Source of the DNA: Ectothiorhodospiraceae bacterium
GTDB taxonomy: Bacteria; Pseudomonadota; Gammaproteobacteria; Nitrococcales; Halorhodospiraceae
DNA: 53,311 bases
Direction of reading: 5' to 3'
Assembly (NCBI GenBank): GCA_003552625.1
Contig: PUNM01000116.1
Coordinates: 1-53,311, forward strand
In this document: positions 1 to 9,425 of the stretch, in pieces
Position numbering within the stretch: the stretch's first letter is position 1
How the letters are laid out: each line of letters begins with the position of its first letter
Program-made: the position numbers and the translations under genes
Notes under the pieces: generated by a model
Databases searched by the model: none
What the model was told of the DNA's origin: nothing
What the model saw: the letters and a program-made list of their open reading frames with translations, nothing else

Positions 1-1
1 A

Positions 2-799
2 CGCGGCTTCGTCCAGGACGATGCCCACATCTTCTGCACCGATGAGCAGATCCAGGAGGAGGTCCGGACCTTCATCGACCTGGTCTACCGGGCCTACCGC
101 GATTTCGGCTTCGACGACGTCCTCATCGCCCTCTCGACCCGCCCGGACGAGCGGGGCGGCGACGATGCGCTCTGGGACAAGGCCGAGGCGGCGCTGGCGA
201 CAGCGTTGGACACGCACCGCCTGGAGTACACGCTCCAGCCCGGCGAGGGGGCCTTCTACGGGCCCAAGATCGAGTTCTCACTGCGCGACTGCCTGGAGCG
301 CGTCTGGCAACTTGGCACAATTCAGGTGGACTTCTCCATGCCCGGCCGACTGGGCGCGCAGTTCGTCGACGAGGACGGCACCCGGCGTACACCGGTCATG
401 CTCCACCGCGCCATTCTCGGCTCCTTGGAGCGGTTCATCGGCATCCTCATCGAGCATTACGGCGGCGCCCTGCCGACGTGGCTGGCCCCCCTCCAGGCGG
501 CGGTGCTCAACATCACCGACCGGCAGGCCGATTACGCCCGCGAGGTGGAACGGCGCCTCCAAACCGCAGGGTTGCGCGCCGAAGCCGACTTGAGGAACGA
601 GAAGATCGGCTATAAAATCCGCGAGCATACGTTGCAGAAAGTTCCCTACATGGTGGTCCTCGGTGACCGCGAGCTGGAAGCCGGAACCGTTGCCGTGCGC
701 CAGCGGGACGGAACCGACCTTGGCTCCATGGAACTCGAAGAGCTCGTGACGCGGTTGCAACAGGACATCGCGGGACACGGGAACAGACAGGAGGATTAG
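2..799 (+). CDS. thrS: Threonyl-tRNA synthetase, C-terminal part (5' end outside window)
   Basis: Cytoplasmic class II aminoacyl-tRNA synthetase that charges tRNA-Thr. The reading frame is open from base 2, so only the last 265 residues are present. The class II motif 2 region ([12 protein letters not shown]) lies at the very start, motif 3 ([17 protein letters not shown]) around residues 132-148, and the last ~100 residues are the anticodon-binding domain, with the family signature [19 protein letters not shown]. The N-terminal TGS and editing domains are outside the window. It stops at TAG 797-799, three bases before infC, in the same reading frame. The thrS-infC-rpmI-rplT-pheST order is the standard gammaproteobacterial arrangement and supports the identification. 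Confidence 0.97.
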   Translation, partial: RGFVQDDAHIFCTDEQIQEEVRTFIDLVYRAYRDFGFDDVLIALSTRPDERGGDDALWDKAEAALATALDTHRLEYTLQPGEGAFYGPKIEFSLRDCLERVWQLGTIQVDFSMPGRLGAQFVDEDGTRRTPVMLHRAILGSLERFIGILIEHYGGALPTWLAPLQAAVLNITDRQADYAREVERRLQTAGLRAEADLRNEKIGYKIREHTLQKVPYMVVLGDRELEAGTVAVRQRDGTDLGSMELEELVTRLQQDIAGHGNRQED

Positions 800-802
800 A
801 GG

Positions 803-1351
803 ATCGCAACGAGACCGAAACGCGGGCGCAGTGGCGGCGGCGACAACCGCCGGCTCAACGAGCAAATCACCGAGCCGCAGGTACGCCTGATCGGCTCGGA
901 TGGCGAACAGGTTGGCGTACTGGCCACAGAAGACGCCCTGGCGCGAGCCGAAGACGAAGGCCTGGATCTGGTTGAAATTGACGGCAACGCGGACCCGCCG
1001 GTCTGCCGCGCCATGGACTACGGCAAGTTCAAGTTCGAGCAGAGCAAGAAGCAACAGGCCGCTCGCAAGAAGCAAAAGCAGATTCAGGTCAAGGAGGTCA
1101 AGTTCCGTCCGGGCACGGACGAGGGCGACTTCCAGGTCAAGCTTCGAAATCTGCGCCGTTTTCTCGAGGAAGGCGACAAGGCCAAGGTGACCATTCGCTT
1201 CCGCGGGCGCGAGATGGCCCACCAGGAGTTGGGCAAGAAGCTGCTCGATCGCCTCGAGGAAGAACTGTCAGATATCGGTACCGTTGACCAGCGGCCGCGG
1301 ATGGAAGGGCGGCTGATGGTCATGATGATGAGCCCCCGCAAGGGCAAGTAA
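803..1351 (+). CDS. infC: Translation initiation factor IF-3, ATC start
   Basis: IF-3 binds the 30S subunit, prevents premature 50S joining and proofreads the start codon. Homology to the family runs well upstream of the first ATG (1013): the N-terminal domain includes [14 protein letters not shown] and [20 protein letters not shown]. The only start with a good ribosome site is ATC 803-805, eight bases after AGGAGG at 789-794, giving 182 residues, the normal length. Non-AUG infC starts (ATT in E. coli) are known to support autoregulation, because IF-3 discriminates against them; ATC should do the same (inference). The C-terminal domain is typical ([27 protein letters not shown]). Starting at the ATG would remove the whole N-terminal domain. 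Confidence 0.95.
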   Translation: MATRPKRGRSGGGDNRRLNEQITEPQVRLIGSDGEQVGVLATEDALARAEDEGLDLVEIDGNADPPVCRAMDYGKFKFEQSKKQQAARKKQKQIQVKEVKFRPGTDEGDFQVKLRNLRRFLEEGDKAKVTIRFRGREMAHQELGKKLLDRLEEELSDIGTVDQRPRMEGRLMVMMMSPRKGK

Positions 1352-1368
1352 GGCATCGAAACCACGCG

Positions 1369-1410
1369 GCGGGCGCGTACCGCTTCTAGGCGGCGCGCTC
1401 GCTTCTTTTT
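1369..1410 (+). terminator. Attenuator/terminator-like hairpin between infC and rpmI
   Basis: A 9-bp outer stem (1369-1377 with 1394-1402, one G-U pair) encloses an inner 4-bp stem (CCGC 1380-1383 with GCGG 1390-1393) and a 6-base loop, followed directly by TTCTTTTT (1403-1410). This is the architecture of an intrinsic terminator inside an operon, 20 bases before rpmI. L20 is known to repress rpmI-rplT through leader RNA in E. coli and by attenuation in Bacillus. The hairpin may be the local control point that sets ribosomal protein output relative to IF-3; that role is inferred. Confidence 0.65.
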
Positions 1411-1430
1411 GTGATGAGGGGGAGGCAGAC

Positions 1431-1625
1431 ATGCCCAAGCTCAAGACGAATCGTGGCGCGGCGAAGCGCTTCAAGGTGAAGGCCTCCGGCCGGATCACCC
1501 GAGCTCGCTCGAATCACAGCCACATCCTGACCAAGAAGGACCCGAAGCGGAAGCGTCGCCTGCGCGAGCTGACCGAGGTCCACGCGAGCGATGCGCCGAT
1601 GGTCCGGCGCATGGTCGCCAAGTAA
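1431..1625 (+). CDS. rpmI: 50S ribosomal protein L35
   Basis: Small basic ribosomal protein of the large subunit, 64 residues, the normal size. It begins [20 protein letters not shown], the family N-terminus, and carries the conserved middle [21 protein letters not shown] strong ribosome-binding site (GGGGGAGG) precedes the ATG. It sits 79 bases after infC, behind the hairpin at 1369-1410, and 18 bases before rplT, with which it should be translated as a pair. Confidence 0.97.
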   Translation: MPKLKTNRGAAKRFKVKASGRITRARSNHSHILTKKDPKRKRRLRELTEVHASDAPMVRRMVAK

Positions 1626-1643
1626 GAACGGGAGCGTTCCACC

Positions 1644-3052
<1,409 letters not shown>

Positions 3053-3055
3053 ACC

Positions 3056-5431
3056 ATGCGTGTAAGTGAGCAGTGGCTGCGCGAGTGGGTGAATCCGTCT
3101 CTGTCCACCGGAGAGTTGGCCGAGGCGCTCACCATGGCCGGCCTTGAGGTCGATGCTATCGAGCCGGCTGCACCGGCACTCGATGGCGTGGTTGTCGGCC
3201 GAATAGCCGAATGCCACCCCCACCCTGAAGCCGACCGGCTGCAGATCTGCACCGTCGAAGCCGGCGGTGAGCACGTCCAGGTCGTCTGCGGTGCCCCCAA
3301 TGCCCGCCCCGGACTGCTTGCGCCCTTGGCCCGGGTTGGGACGGAGCTTCCCGAGCTGACGGTTCGCGAGACGCAGGTTCGCGGCCAGCTCTCCTCCGGC
3401 ATGCTCTGCGCAGCGAGCGAACTCGGGCTGAGCGAGGAATCCGACGGTCTCCTGGAGTTGCCAGCGGAACTGGAACCCGGCACCCCCCTGGAGAAAGCCC
3501 TCAGCCTGCCCGATACGGTTCTCGAGATCGACCTGACGCCGAACCGCGCCGACTGTCTCGGCATGGTGGGCATTGCCCGGGACGTAGCCGCGCGCACGGA
3601 CGCGCCCACGGCGCCCTTTGCACCACAACCGGTTGCGGCGCAGAGCGATGACACCGTGGCCGTCCACCTGAACGCACCCCAGGACTGCCCGCGCTACGCA
3701 GGGCGCGTCATCCGCGGCGTGGACCCCACTGCGCCGACGCCCCTCTGGATGCGCGAGCGCCTCCGTCGCGCCGGTTTGCGCAGTGTTTCAGCGCTGGTGG
3801 ATATCACGAACTACGTGCTGCTTGAGTCGGGGCAGCCGCTCCACGCCTTCGATTTAAACCGCCTTGCTCCGCCGATCAACGTGCGACGCGCTCGCAGCGG
3901 CGAGTCTTTGACCCTTCTGGGCGGCGATACTGTGGAACTCGATGACGGCGTCTTGGTTATCGCCGACGAGACAGGCCCTGTCGCCTTTGCGGGCGTAATG
4001 GGCGGTCAATCCACGGCAGTTGACGACCATACGACCGACGTATTCCTTGAGGCCGCGCATTTCGCGCCGTCGATCATTGCCGGCCGAGCGCGCCGTTACG
4101 GCCTGCACACGGACGCCTCCCACCGCTTCGAGCGCGGGGTCGATTTTGAAACTCCGGAGCCGGCGGCCGAGCGCGCCACGGAACTCATCCTCGCCATCTG
4201 CGGCGGCATCGCCGGCCGCACCACCGTGACGGAAGAACCCTCGGCTCTGCCGGCCCGCGATCCGATTGAACTCCGTCACGAGCGTCTGGAGGGGCTCCTT
4301 GGCTGGTCCATCGACAGCCATCGTGTGTTCAGCATGCTCGAGCACCTCGGGACCGAACCCGAAGCCACGACGAGCGGCTGGCAGGTAACCCCACCGAGCT
4401 GGCGGTTCGATCTGGAACGTGAAGTCGACCTCATCGAGGAGATCGCGCGGCTCTACGGCTACGACCAAGTTCCGGAGCGCCCTCTCGAGGCGCCGCTGCA
4501 TGTCGCCGACGCGCCTGAGCAAACGCTTGAGGACTACGAGCTGCGCCGCATCCTGGTGGAGCGGGGCTACCACGAAGCGATTCACTACGCCTTCGTCGAC
4601 CCGTCGCTGCAGGAGCGCCTTCAACCCCAGCGGACACGGCTGCCGCTGGCCAATCCCCTGTCCGCGGAACTCGCCGAAATGCGGACCTCGCTTTGGCCCG
4701 GCCTGCTGCAGTCGGTGCACCGCAACCAAGCCCGGCAGCACGAACGGGTTCGGCTCTTCGAGTGCGGCCGCACCTTCCAGGGTACGCTAAGCGAACTGGC
4801 ACAGACGCCTACGCTCGCTGGCGTATGCGCCGGCGCTCGTTACGCCGAGCAGTGGGACGCGCCGCGTCGGTCCGTGGACTTCTTCGACGTCAAAGCGGAT
4901 GTGGAGGCGTTGCTTGCCCTGACCGGGGCTGCCGATACGTTCACCTTCGAAGCCGCGGAGCACCCCGCGCTCCACCCGGGACAGAGCGCGTGTATCCGGC
5001 GCAACGGGGAGCCCGTGGGCTGGCTTGGCGCCCTTCATCCCCAACACGCCAAAGCGTTGGAGCTCCACGGCAATCCGGTCCTTTTCGAGATCGAACTGTC
5101 CGCCCTATTGGAGGCACGACTGCCGCACTTTCAGGCGATCTCCCGCTATCCCTCGATTCGTCGGGATCTGGCCGTTCTGGTTGACGAGTCGGTAGCGGCC
5201 GGTGATCTGTTGAGCCAGGCGCGGGATGCGGCCGGTGCACAGGCGGTCGATGGCCGGATCTTCGACGTCTACCGCGGCAAGGGTGTGCCGGACGGCCAGA
5301 AAAGCGTCGCCATGGGCTTGATTTTACAGGACTATTCCCGCACGCTTACGGATCGCGACGTAGACGGTGTCATAGACAGCGTCGTCAAACGCCTAGAGCA
5401 GCGATTCGGGGCGAGTCTGAGAGGGGAGTAG
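3056..5431 (+). CDS. pheT: Phenylalanyl-tRNA synthetase beta subunit
   Basis: Structural and editing subunit of PheRS. At 791 residues it has the full bacterial domain set: an N-terminal EMAP/tRNA-binding domain (about 40-150, [20 protein letters not shown]), the B3/B4 editing domain in the middle ([20 protein letters not shown]), B5 (about 400-475), the class II-like core without catalytic function, and a C-terminal FDX-ACB anticodon-binding domain ([18 protein letters not shown]). The start ATG lies three bases after the pheS stop. No frameshift or truncation is visible. Confidence 0.97.
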   Translation: MRVSEQWLREWVNPSLSTGELAEALTMAGLEVDAIEPAAPALDGVVVGRIAECHPHPEADRLQICTVEAGGEHVQVVCGAPNARPGLLAPLARVGTELPELTVRETQVRGQLSSGMLCAASELGLSEESDGLLELPAELEPGTPLEKALSLPDTVLEIDLTPNRADCLGMVGIARDVAARTDAPTAPFAPQPVAAQSDDTVAVHLNAPQDCPRYAGRVIRGVDPTAPTPLWMRERLRRAGLRSVSALVDITNYVLLESGQPLHAFDLNRLAPPINVRRARSGESLTLLGGDTVELDDGVLVIADETGPVAFAGVMGGQSTAVDDHTTDVFLEAAHFAPSIIAGRARRYGLHTDASHRFERGVDFETPEPAAERATELILAICGGIAGRTTVTEEPSALPARDPIELRHERLEGLLGWSIDSHRVFSMLEHLGTEPEATTSGWQVTPPSWRFDLEREVDLIEEIARLYGYDQVPERPLEAPLHVADAPEQTLEDYELRRILVERGYHEAIHYAFVDPSLQERLQPQRTRLPLANPLSAELAEMRTSLWPGLLQSVHRNQARQHERVRLFECGRTFQGTLSELAQTPTLAGVCAGARYAEQWDAPRRSVDFFDVKADVEALLALTGAADTFTFEAAEHPALHPGQSACIRRNGEPVGWLGALHPQHAKALELHGNPVLFEIELSALLEARLPHFQAISRYPSIRRDLAVLVDESVAAGDLLSQARDAAGAQAVDGRIFDVYRGKGVPDGQKSVAMGLILQDYSRTLTDRDVDGVIDSVVKRLEQRFGASLRGE

Positions 5432-5432
5432 C

Positions 5433-5738
5433 ATGTCGTTGACCAAGGCGGACATGGCCGAGCGTCTTTTTGAGGAAGTCGGTCTCAACAAGCGCGAGGC
5501 CAAGGAACTGGTCGAGCTTTTTTTTGAAGAGATCCGCACCGCTCTGGAGCATGGCGACTCCGTCAAGCTTTCCGGCTTTGGCAACTTCGAGCTTCGCGAC
5601 AAGAACGAGCGCCCCGGACGAAACCCGAAAACCGGGGAAGAGATCCCGATTTCTGCCCGGCGGGTGGTGACTTTCCGCCCCGGTCAGAAGCTCAAGAGTC
5701 GCGTCGAAGGCTATGCCGGAACCCGAGAAGAGCAATGA
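5433..5738 (+). CDS. ihfA: Integration host factor alpha subunit
   Basis: DNA-bending protein that forms a heterodimer with IhfB and acts in recombination, replication and sigma-54 promoters. 101 residues of the HU/IHF fold. The start [20 protein letters not shown] and the beta-arm region ([20 protein letters not shown]) with the conserved R-N-P-K-T are clear, and the arm's intercalating Pro is present. The ATG follows the pheT stop by one base, with GAGGGGAG in the end of pheT as ribosome site. The pheT-ihfA linkage is conserved in enterics and pseudomonads. Its last 26 bases overlap the next gene in another frame. Confidence 0.96.
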   Translation: MSLTKADMAERLFEEVGLNKREAKELVELFFEEIRTALEHGDSVKLSGFGNFELRDKNERPGRNPKTGEEIPISARRVVTFRPGQKLKSRVEGYAGTREEQ

Positions 5739-6081
5739 GGACGGGGGCGGCTTTCCCCCGATCCCGGCCAAGCGCTACTTCACCATCGGCGAAGTCAGTG
5801 AACTCTGTTCGGTAAAACCGCACGTCCTGCGGTATTGGGAGCAGGAATTCCCGCAGCTCAAGCCGGTCAAACGCCGGGGCAATCGCCGGTACTATCAGCG
5901 CCATGATGTCATCCTGATCCGGCGCATTCGTGCCCTGCTTTACGATGAGGGGTTTACCATCGGCGGGGCCCGCCAGAAGCTGGAGAGCGGCGAAGAACGC
6001 GAAGACGTGGCGCAGAGCCAGCAGATCATCCGCCAGATGCGCATTGAGCTTGAAGGCGTCCTCAATATCCTCAAACGGTAA
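5713..6081 (+). CDS. MerR-family transcriptional regulator
   Basis: A 122-residue one-domain MerR protein. After a short Pro/Glu-rich leader comes the winged helix ([20 protein letters not shown], then [20 protein letters not shown]), followed by a coiled-coil helix ([19 protein letters not shown]). No effector-binding domain or metal-binding Cys cluster follows, so this is the short MerR type regularly found directly after ihfA in gammaproteobacteria; its target is not known. The start ATG lies inside the ihfA 3' end (26-base overlap), which suggests coupled expression. A later start would remove only the leader. Confidence 0.93.
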   Translation: MPEPEKSNEDGGGFPPIPAKRYFTIGEVSELCSVKPHVLRYWEQEFPQLKPVKRRGNRRYYQRHDVILIRRIRALLYDEGFTIGGARQKLESGEEREDVAQSQQIIRQMRIELEGVLNILKR

Positions 6082-6134
6082 CTCCACCACCCTTGCCTTT
6101 CGCCAAGGCGATCCGTATTCTATGCGACCTGAGT

Positions 6135-6211
6135 CGGGGCGTGGCGCAGTCTGGTAGCGCACCTGCATGGGGTGCAGGGGGTCGCAGGTTCAAATCCTGC
6201 CGCCCCGACCA
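6135..6211 (+). tRNA. tRNA-Pro (anticodon GGG)
   Basis: A full 77-base cloverleaf. The acceptor stem CGGGGCG (6135-6141) pairs with CGCCCCG (6201-6207), followed by A and an encoded CCA (6209-6211). The D stem is GCGC/GCGC (6144-6147 with 6157-6160). The anticodon stem CCTGC/GCAGG (6162-6166 with 6174-6178) encloses a 7-base loop with anticodon GGG at 6169-6171. The T stem GCAGG/CCTGC carries a TTCAAAT loop. GGG reads CCC and CCU. It stands alone, 53 bases after the MerR gene. A GC-rich hairpin without a T-tract follows at 6255-6272. Confidence 0.97.
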
Positions 6212-6382
6212 TTCAAATCAAGAAGATGGCGAGCCCGCTGCAAGAGCTGGGCAGGGGGCGCTGAGCCGCCCCGGCACGGCCTCCGGCCACCGACTCTCCC
6301 CCTTCACCGAACAATTCCCGCTCCCGGGATCGTCGGTAATCGGCAACTCGTTCGCTCAAGCTCCCCAGCAACCGGCCGATAA

Positions 6383-6423
6383 CCCTCTCTGGGGGAATAC
6401 GTATTCCCTTTTCTCCAGAGGGG
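6383..6423 (+). promoter_or_regulatory. Extended palindrome in the leader of the 90-residue coiled-coil gene
   Basis: A perfect 16-base palindrome, GGGAATACGTATTCCC (6393-6408), is flanked by a second complementary pair, CTCTGG (6387-6392) and CCAGAG (6415-6420). The outer arm ends at the GAGGGGA ribosome site, seven bases before the ATG at 6430. It could be a dimeric-regulator operator or an RNA hairpin hiding the ribosome site. No known regulator consensus was recognised. The rest of 6212-6382 holds only the GC hairpin after the tRNA. Confidence 0.45.
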
Positions 6424-6429
6424 ACTTGC

Positions 6430-6702
6430 ATGAGTCTGATCACGGGTGTCAGCGCGGCAGCGGGACTGGTCGGAGCCTACCAAGGCTACCAGGCGCAGCA
6501 GCGCGCCCAGGAGACGCGGGAGGATCAGACTGCGGTTCTCCGAGAGCATCTGGAGGTAGCACGCGAAAAGAAGCAGGACTATGCCGACGCGCTCGGAGCC
6601 GTAGAGCGCGCTTTGGAAGACCTTCGCGACGATGGCGCCCTCGACGCCAAGAGCATCGAAAAGCTCGAGCGCAAGGGGCTGCATATCGACGAGCACACCT
6701 AG
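6430..6702 (+). CDS. Small hypothetical coiled-coil protein
   Basis: A 90-residue protein not recognised as any named family. The N-terminus (MSLITGVSAAAGLVGAYQGY) is small-residue-rich and mildly hydrophobic, like a weak membrane-associating helix. From about residue 20 onward the chain is charged and helical with heptad-like spacing (LREHLEVAREKKQDYADALG), suggesting a coiled coil. There are no cysteines or catalytic motifs. A good ribosome site (GAGGGGA) precedes the ATG, and codon use matches the neighbours, so the gene is probably real. It is preceded by the palindrome at 6383-6423 and is alone on its transcript. Function unknown. Confidence 0.7.
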   Translation: MSLITGVSAAAGLVGAYQGYQAQQRAQETREDQTAVLREHLEVAREKKQDYADALGAVERALEDLRDDGALDAKSIEKLERKGLHIDEHT

Positions 6703-6752
6703 TCGCGCCGCGTCCCCCGGGCGCCCCCTAGAAACCGAGGCTGAACCTATCC

Positions 6753-6787
6753 TACAGTCGGGACTGTACCACCAGGAACTCGGTGGT
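6753..6787 (+). promoter_or_regulatory. Two inverted repeats upstream of the DUF3015 gene
   Basis: TACAGTC (6753-6759) and GACTGTA (6762-6768) form a near-continuous 16-base palindrome with a GG centre. Directly after it, ACCACC (6768-6773) pairs with GGTGGT (6782-6787) around an 8-base loop. They lie 66-100 bases before the DUF3015 start, in a 150-base gap with no gene. The first is shaped like a dimeric operator, the second like an RNA hairpin. No consensus for a known regulator was matched. Confidence 0.4.
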
Positions 6788-6852
6788 GCTGGACGGACTC
6801 AGGCCAGCTACGCGCCTGTGACGTAAACGTGATCGACAGAGGATAGCGATCC

Positions 6853-7332
6853 ATGATGAAAAAGTACGCAGCTGCAGCATTCCTGACCGGGGCCATTGGC
6901 TTTGCCGGAGCGGCACACGCCGACAATACCGGGTGCGGTGCCGGCACAATGCTCTTCGACGGCCAGACCGGGATGGCACAGGATATCCTGGCGGTAACGA
7001 CCAACCAGATCTCCTTTAACCAGCAGTTCGGGATCACCTCCGGCACCCTGGGCTGCGAGGCTGGTCAGACCATCACCGCCGATGCCTCCCAGTTCATGTC
7101 GGAGAACATGGACCAAGTGGCCCAAGACGCTGCCAGCGGCGGCGGCGAGGCCCTGTCCACGCTCGCGTCCCTGCTCGAGATCGACGAGGCCAACCGTGAG
7201 GCCTTCTTCTCCCACGCGCAGGAGAACTTCGACGAGATCTTCCCGTCCGCTGACGTAACGGCCGGCGAAGCACTCGAGAACCTGGAGCAGACCCTGGCGG
7301 AGAACGACGCGCTGGCGCGCGACACCGCTTAA
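6853..7332 (+). CDS. DUF3015 family periplasmic protein
   Basis: An exported protein of unknown function, 159 residues. A Sec signal peptide (MMKKYAAAAFLTGAIGFAGA, cleaved after AAHA near residue 24) is followed by the DUF3015 signature: a GCGAGTMLFDGQTGMAQDIL block, then LAVTTNQISFNQQFGITSGT with a Cys shortly after. The two Cys could form a disulfide in the periplasm. The C-terminal half is acidic and helical. It precedes the DUF4105 gene on the same strand, but a strong terminator (7351-7390) separates them, so it is probably its own transcript. Its job cannot be stated from sequence. Confidence 0.9.
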   Translation: MMKKYAAAAFLTGAIGFAGAAHADNTGCGAGTMLFDGQTGMAQDILAVTTNQISFNQQFGITSGTLGCEAGQTITADASQFMSENMDQVAQDAASGGGEALSTLASLLEIDEANREAFFSHAQENFDEIFPSADVTAGEALENLEQTLAENDALARDTA

Positions 7333-7350
7333 GGAAGCTTGCGCGACCAT

Positions 7351-7390
7351 ACCGCCCCCGGCGCCCTTTTGGGTCCGGGGGCGGTTGTTT
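7351..7390 (+). terminator. Intrinsic terminator after the DUF3015 gene
   Basis: A perfect 11-bp stem, ACCGCCCCCGG (7351-7361) with CCGGGGGCGGT (7375-7385), has a 13-base loop containing a further CCC/GGG pair, and ends in TTGTTT (7385-7390). It lies 18 bases after the stop codon. It should end most transcription from the DUF3015 gene before the DUF4105 gene at 7454. Confidence 0.88.
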
Positions 7391-7453
7391 AAGCAGTGAC
7401 TGCACACCGACTGCTTCAGTCGGCACGAGTAGCCGATTCTCACGGAAAACCTA

Positions 7454-9412
7454 ATGGCCCGAAGGCACCCCGCGCTCCTTTTCCTCTGCGCTTTGATTCT
7501 GCTGCCGGGATTGACAGGGGCAACAGCATCCGCCGCGAACACTCCCCAAGCCGCGTCCTCACCAACCAACGTCCTCGACACACCCAAGGGCCACGCGCTG
7601 GCCGACGATCGGCGCTGGCTGCGGCTACTTGCCTATGAGCACCGCGCCTTCCGCCCCGGGAAACGGGGCATGGTGGAGACGCCAGGCTTTTATTGGCACC
7701 CCGACGGCCGCGAGGATCCAGCGGCGGAACTCGAAGCAACCCTTGAAGCGCTCTTCGCCCCGGTCATTGAGGGCCTCGAGAACGAACACGCCGCCTGCCG
7801 GCACCCTGCACGACGCCAGTTCCTGGTTGAGACGCTCGCCATTGACCAATTTGGCGTTCCTCTCCCCGCACCGGAATGCACCGAATATGAGGAGTGGCGA
7901 GAGCGCATCGATACGGAGCGCGTGGTGCTGGTCTATGCCGATGCCTACATGGGCAACCCGGCTTCCATGTTCGGCCATACACTTTTACGCCTGGACGGAC
8001 AGGCCGCTCTCGAGCGACCACTTACGGCGTTTGCGGTGAACCACGCTGCTCAGACTGGTGAGGACCACGGCGTTATCTTTGCGATGCGTGGGGTTCTGGG
8101 CGCTTATCCCGGGACCTACTCGGTCATGCCCTACTACTTCAAGGTCAACGAATACACGCAGCTCGAGCAACGCGACCTCTGGGAATATGAACTAGCGCTT
8201 GACGATGAGGCCATCAACCGGCTGCTCGCCCACCTCTGGGAGCTCGATGAAGCGGGGATGCCTTATTACTTTTTCCTGCAGAATTGCTCCTATCGCCTGC
8301 TGTCCCTTTTGGAGATCGCCGACCCGGAACTTGACCTGCTGGCCGATTTCCGTCTCTGGGCCATCCCGGTGGACACCATACGGGCTGTCGAGCAGGCCCC
8401 CGGCCTGGTCCGGGACGTGGAGTACCGCCCCTCGCGGCGGCGCACTCTCGACCACATGCTTGCCGAACTCGATCCTAGCGATGCGGCGCTGGCCGAGGAG
8501 CTGGCACGAGGTGAGATCGCGCCCGACGATCCGCAGATCAGCACCCTCTCCGAGAACGACCAGGGGCGGCTTTTTGAGGCCGCATCGGCCTACATGGACC
8601 AGCTCGCCCAGATCGAACCGACGGACGAATCCCACCGCCAGCGCCGCCATCAGTTGCTCAGCGCCCGCGCGCGCGTCGATTCCCCCCGCGTGGAACCACC
8701 TGACCGCCCTGAGCGGCGCCCTGAACAGGGGCACCGCACTGGTCGCCTCGGGATCGGGGTTGGCGGACTGAGCGAGGTGGCCTACGCCGAAGTGCAATGG
8801 CGTGCGGCCTATCACGATCTGCTTGACCCCCTACCCGGTTACCTGCGCGGCGCCCAAGTCTCGTTTCTTGAGCTCGTCGGCCGCCTTTACGCCGACGACG
8901 AGCCCCGACGTGGCACCGCACCCGACGGCGGCCTCGAGCTGGAGCGCCTGCGGATCATGGAGCTGCGCTCTCTGGAGGCCCGTAACCAGGCGTTCCCGGG
9001 CTGGGCCTGGGGCGGACGACTGGGTTTTGAGCGGCATCGCGGTCCCGCTGGCGATCGCCCCATGATGCTCGACGCCGCCGCCGATTTCGGCGCCGCCTGG
9101 ACCGTGGCCGACGGCCACCTGCGTGCCTATCTTGGCGGCTCATTGGCCCTTCGGGCCGCCTCCGAGCTCGACGATCGCGTCCGGGCCGGAGCGGGGCCGC
9201 GCACCGACCTCGTTTATCAGGGACAAGCGTGGCGAGCTCACTTCTACAGCGAGGCGCACCGCTTTTCCGACGGAGATAACGGATGGTCTCTGAACGCCTA
9301 TGTCAGCCGGGATACCGGGGCGCAAAGCGCACTCCGCGCCGGAGTCGGATACGACAACGCCTTCGATGTCGCAACAAGGCGGCTCTCCCTGATCTGGCAT
9401 CGGTACCTATGA
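7454..9412 (+). CDS. Exported DUF4105 / Lnb N-terminal periplasmic-domain protein
   Basis: A 652-residue envelope protein. Residues 1-28 are a signal peptide (ALLFLCALILLPGLTGATAS). Residues ~160-300 match the Lnb-N/DUF4105 domain: VYADAYMGNPASMFGHTLLR with His175, and YYFFLQNCSYRLLSLLEIAD with Cys278. The His...Asn-Cys pair resembles the catalytic pair of permuted NlpC/P60-like (papain-fold) hydrolases, so an amidase-type activity on a lipid or cell-wall substrate is possible, but this is inference. The C-terminal ~250 residues have alternating beta-like stretches (LRAYLGGSLALRAASELDDR) suggestive of an outer-membrane or beta-rich domain. A lipoprotein hydrolase follows 13 bases downstream, implying a shared transcript. 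Substrate unknown. Confidence 0.88.
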   Translation: MARRHPALLFLCALILLPGLTGATASAANTPQAASSPTNVLDTPKGHALADDRRWLRLLAYEHRAFRPGKRGMVETPGFYWHPDGREDPAAELEATLEALFAPVIEGLENEHAACRHPARRQFLVETLAIDQFGVPLPAPECTEYEEWRERIDTERVVLVYADAYMGNPASMFGHTLLRLDGQAALERPLTAFAVNHAAQTGEDHGVIFAMRGVLGAYPGTYSVMPYYFKVNEYTQLEQRDLWEYELALDDEAINRLLAHLWELDEAGMPYYFFLQNCSYRLLSLLEIADPELDLLADFRLWAIPVDTIRAVEQAPGLVRDVEYRPSRRRTLDHMLAELDPSDAALAEELARGEIAPDDPQISTLSENDQGRLFEAASAYMDQLAQIEPTDESHRQRRHQLLSARARVDSPRVEPPDRPERRPEQGHRTGRLGIGVGGLSEVAYAEVQWRAAYHDLLDPLPGYLRGAQVSFLELVGRLYADDEPRRGTAPDGGLELERLRIMELRSLEARNQAFPGWAWGGRLGFERHRGPAGDRPMMLDAAADFGAAWTVADGHLRAYLGGSLALRAASELDDRVRAGAGPRTDLVYQGQAWRAHFYSEAHRFSDGDNGWSLNAYVSRDTGAQSALRAGVGYDNAFDVATRRLSLIWHRYL

Positions 9413-9425
9413 GGGATTCCTGAGC

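Noticed and set aside
6255-6272. Hairpin GGGGCG/CGCCCC after tRNA-Pro as a terminator
   Set aside because: No T-tract follows, so it is recorded only as a hairpin in the tRNA entry.
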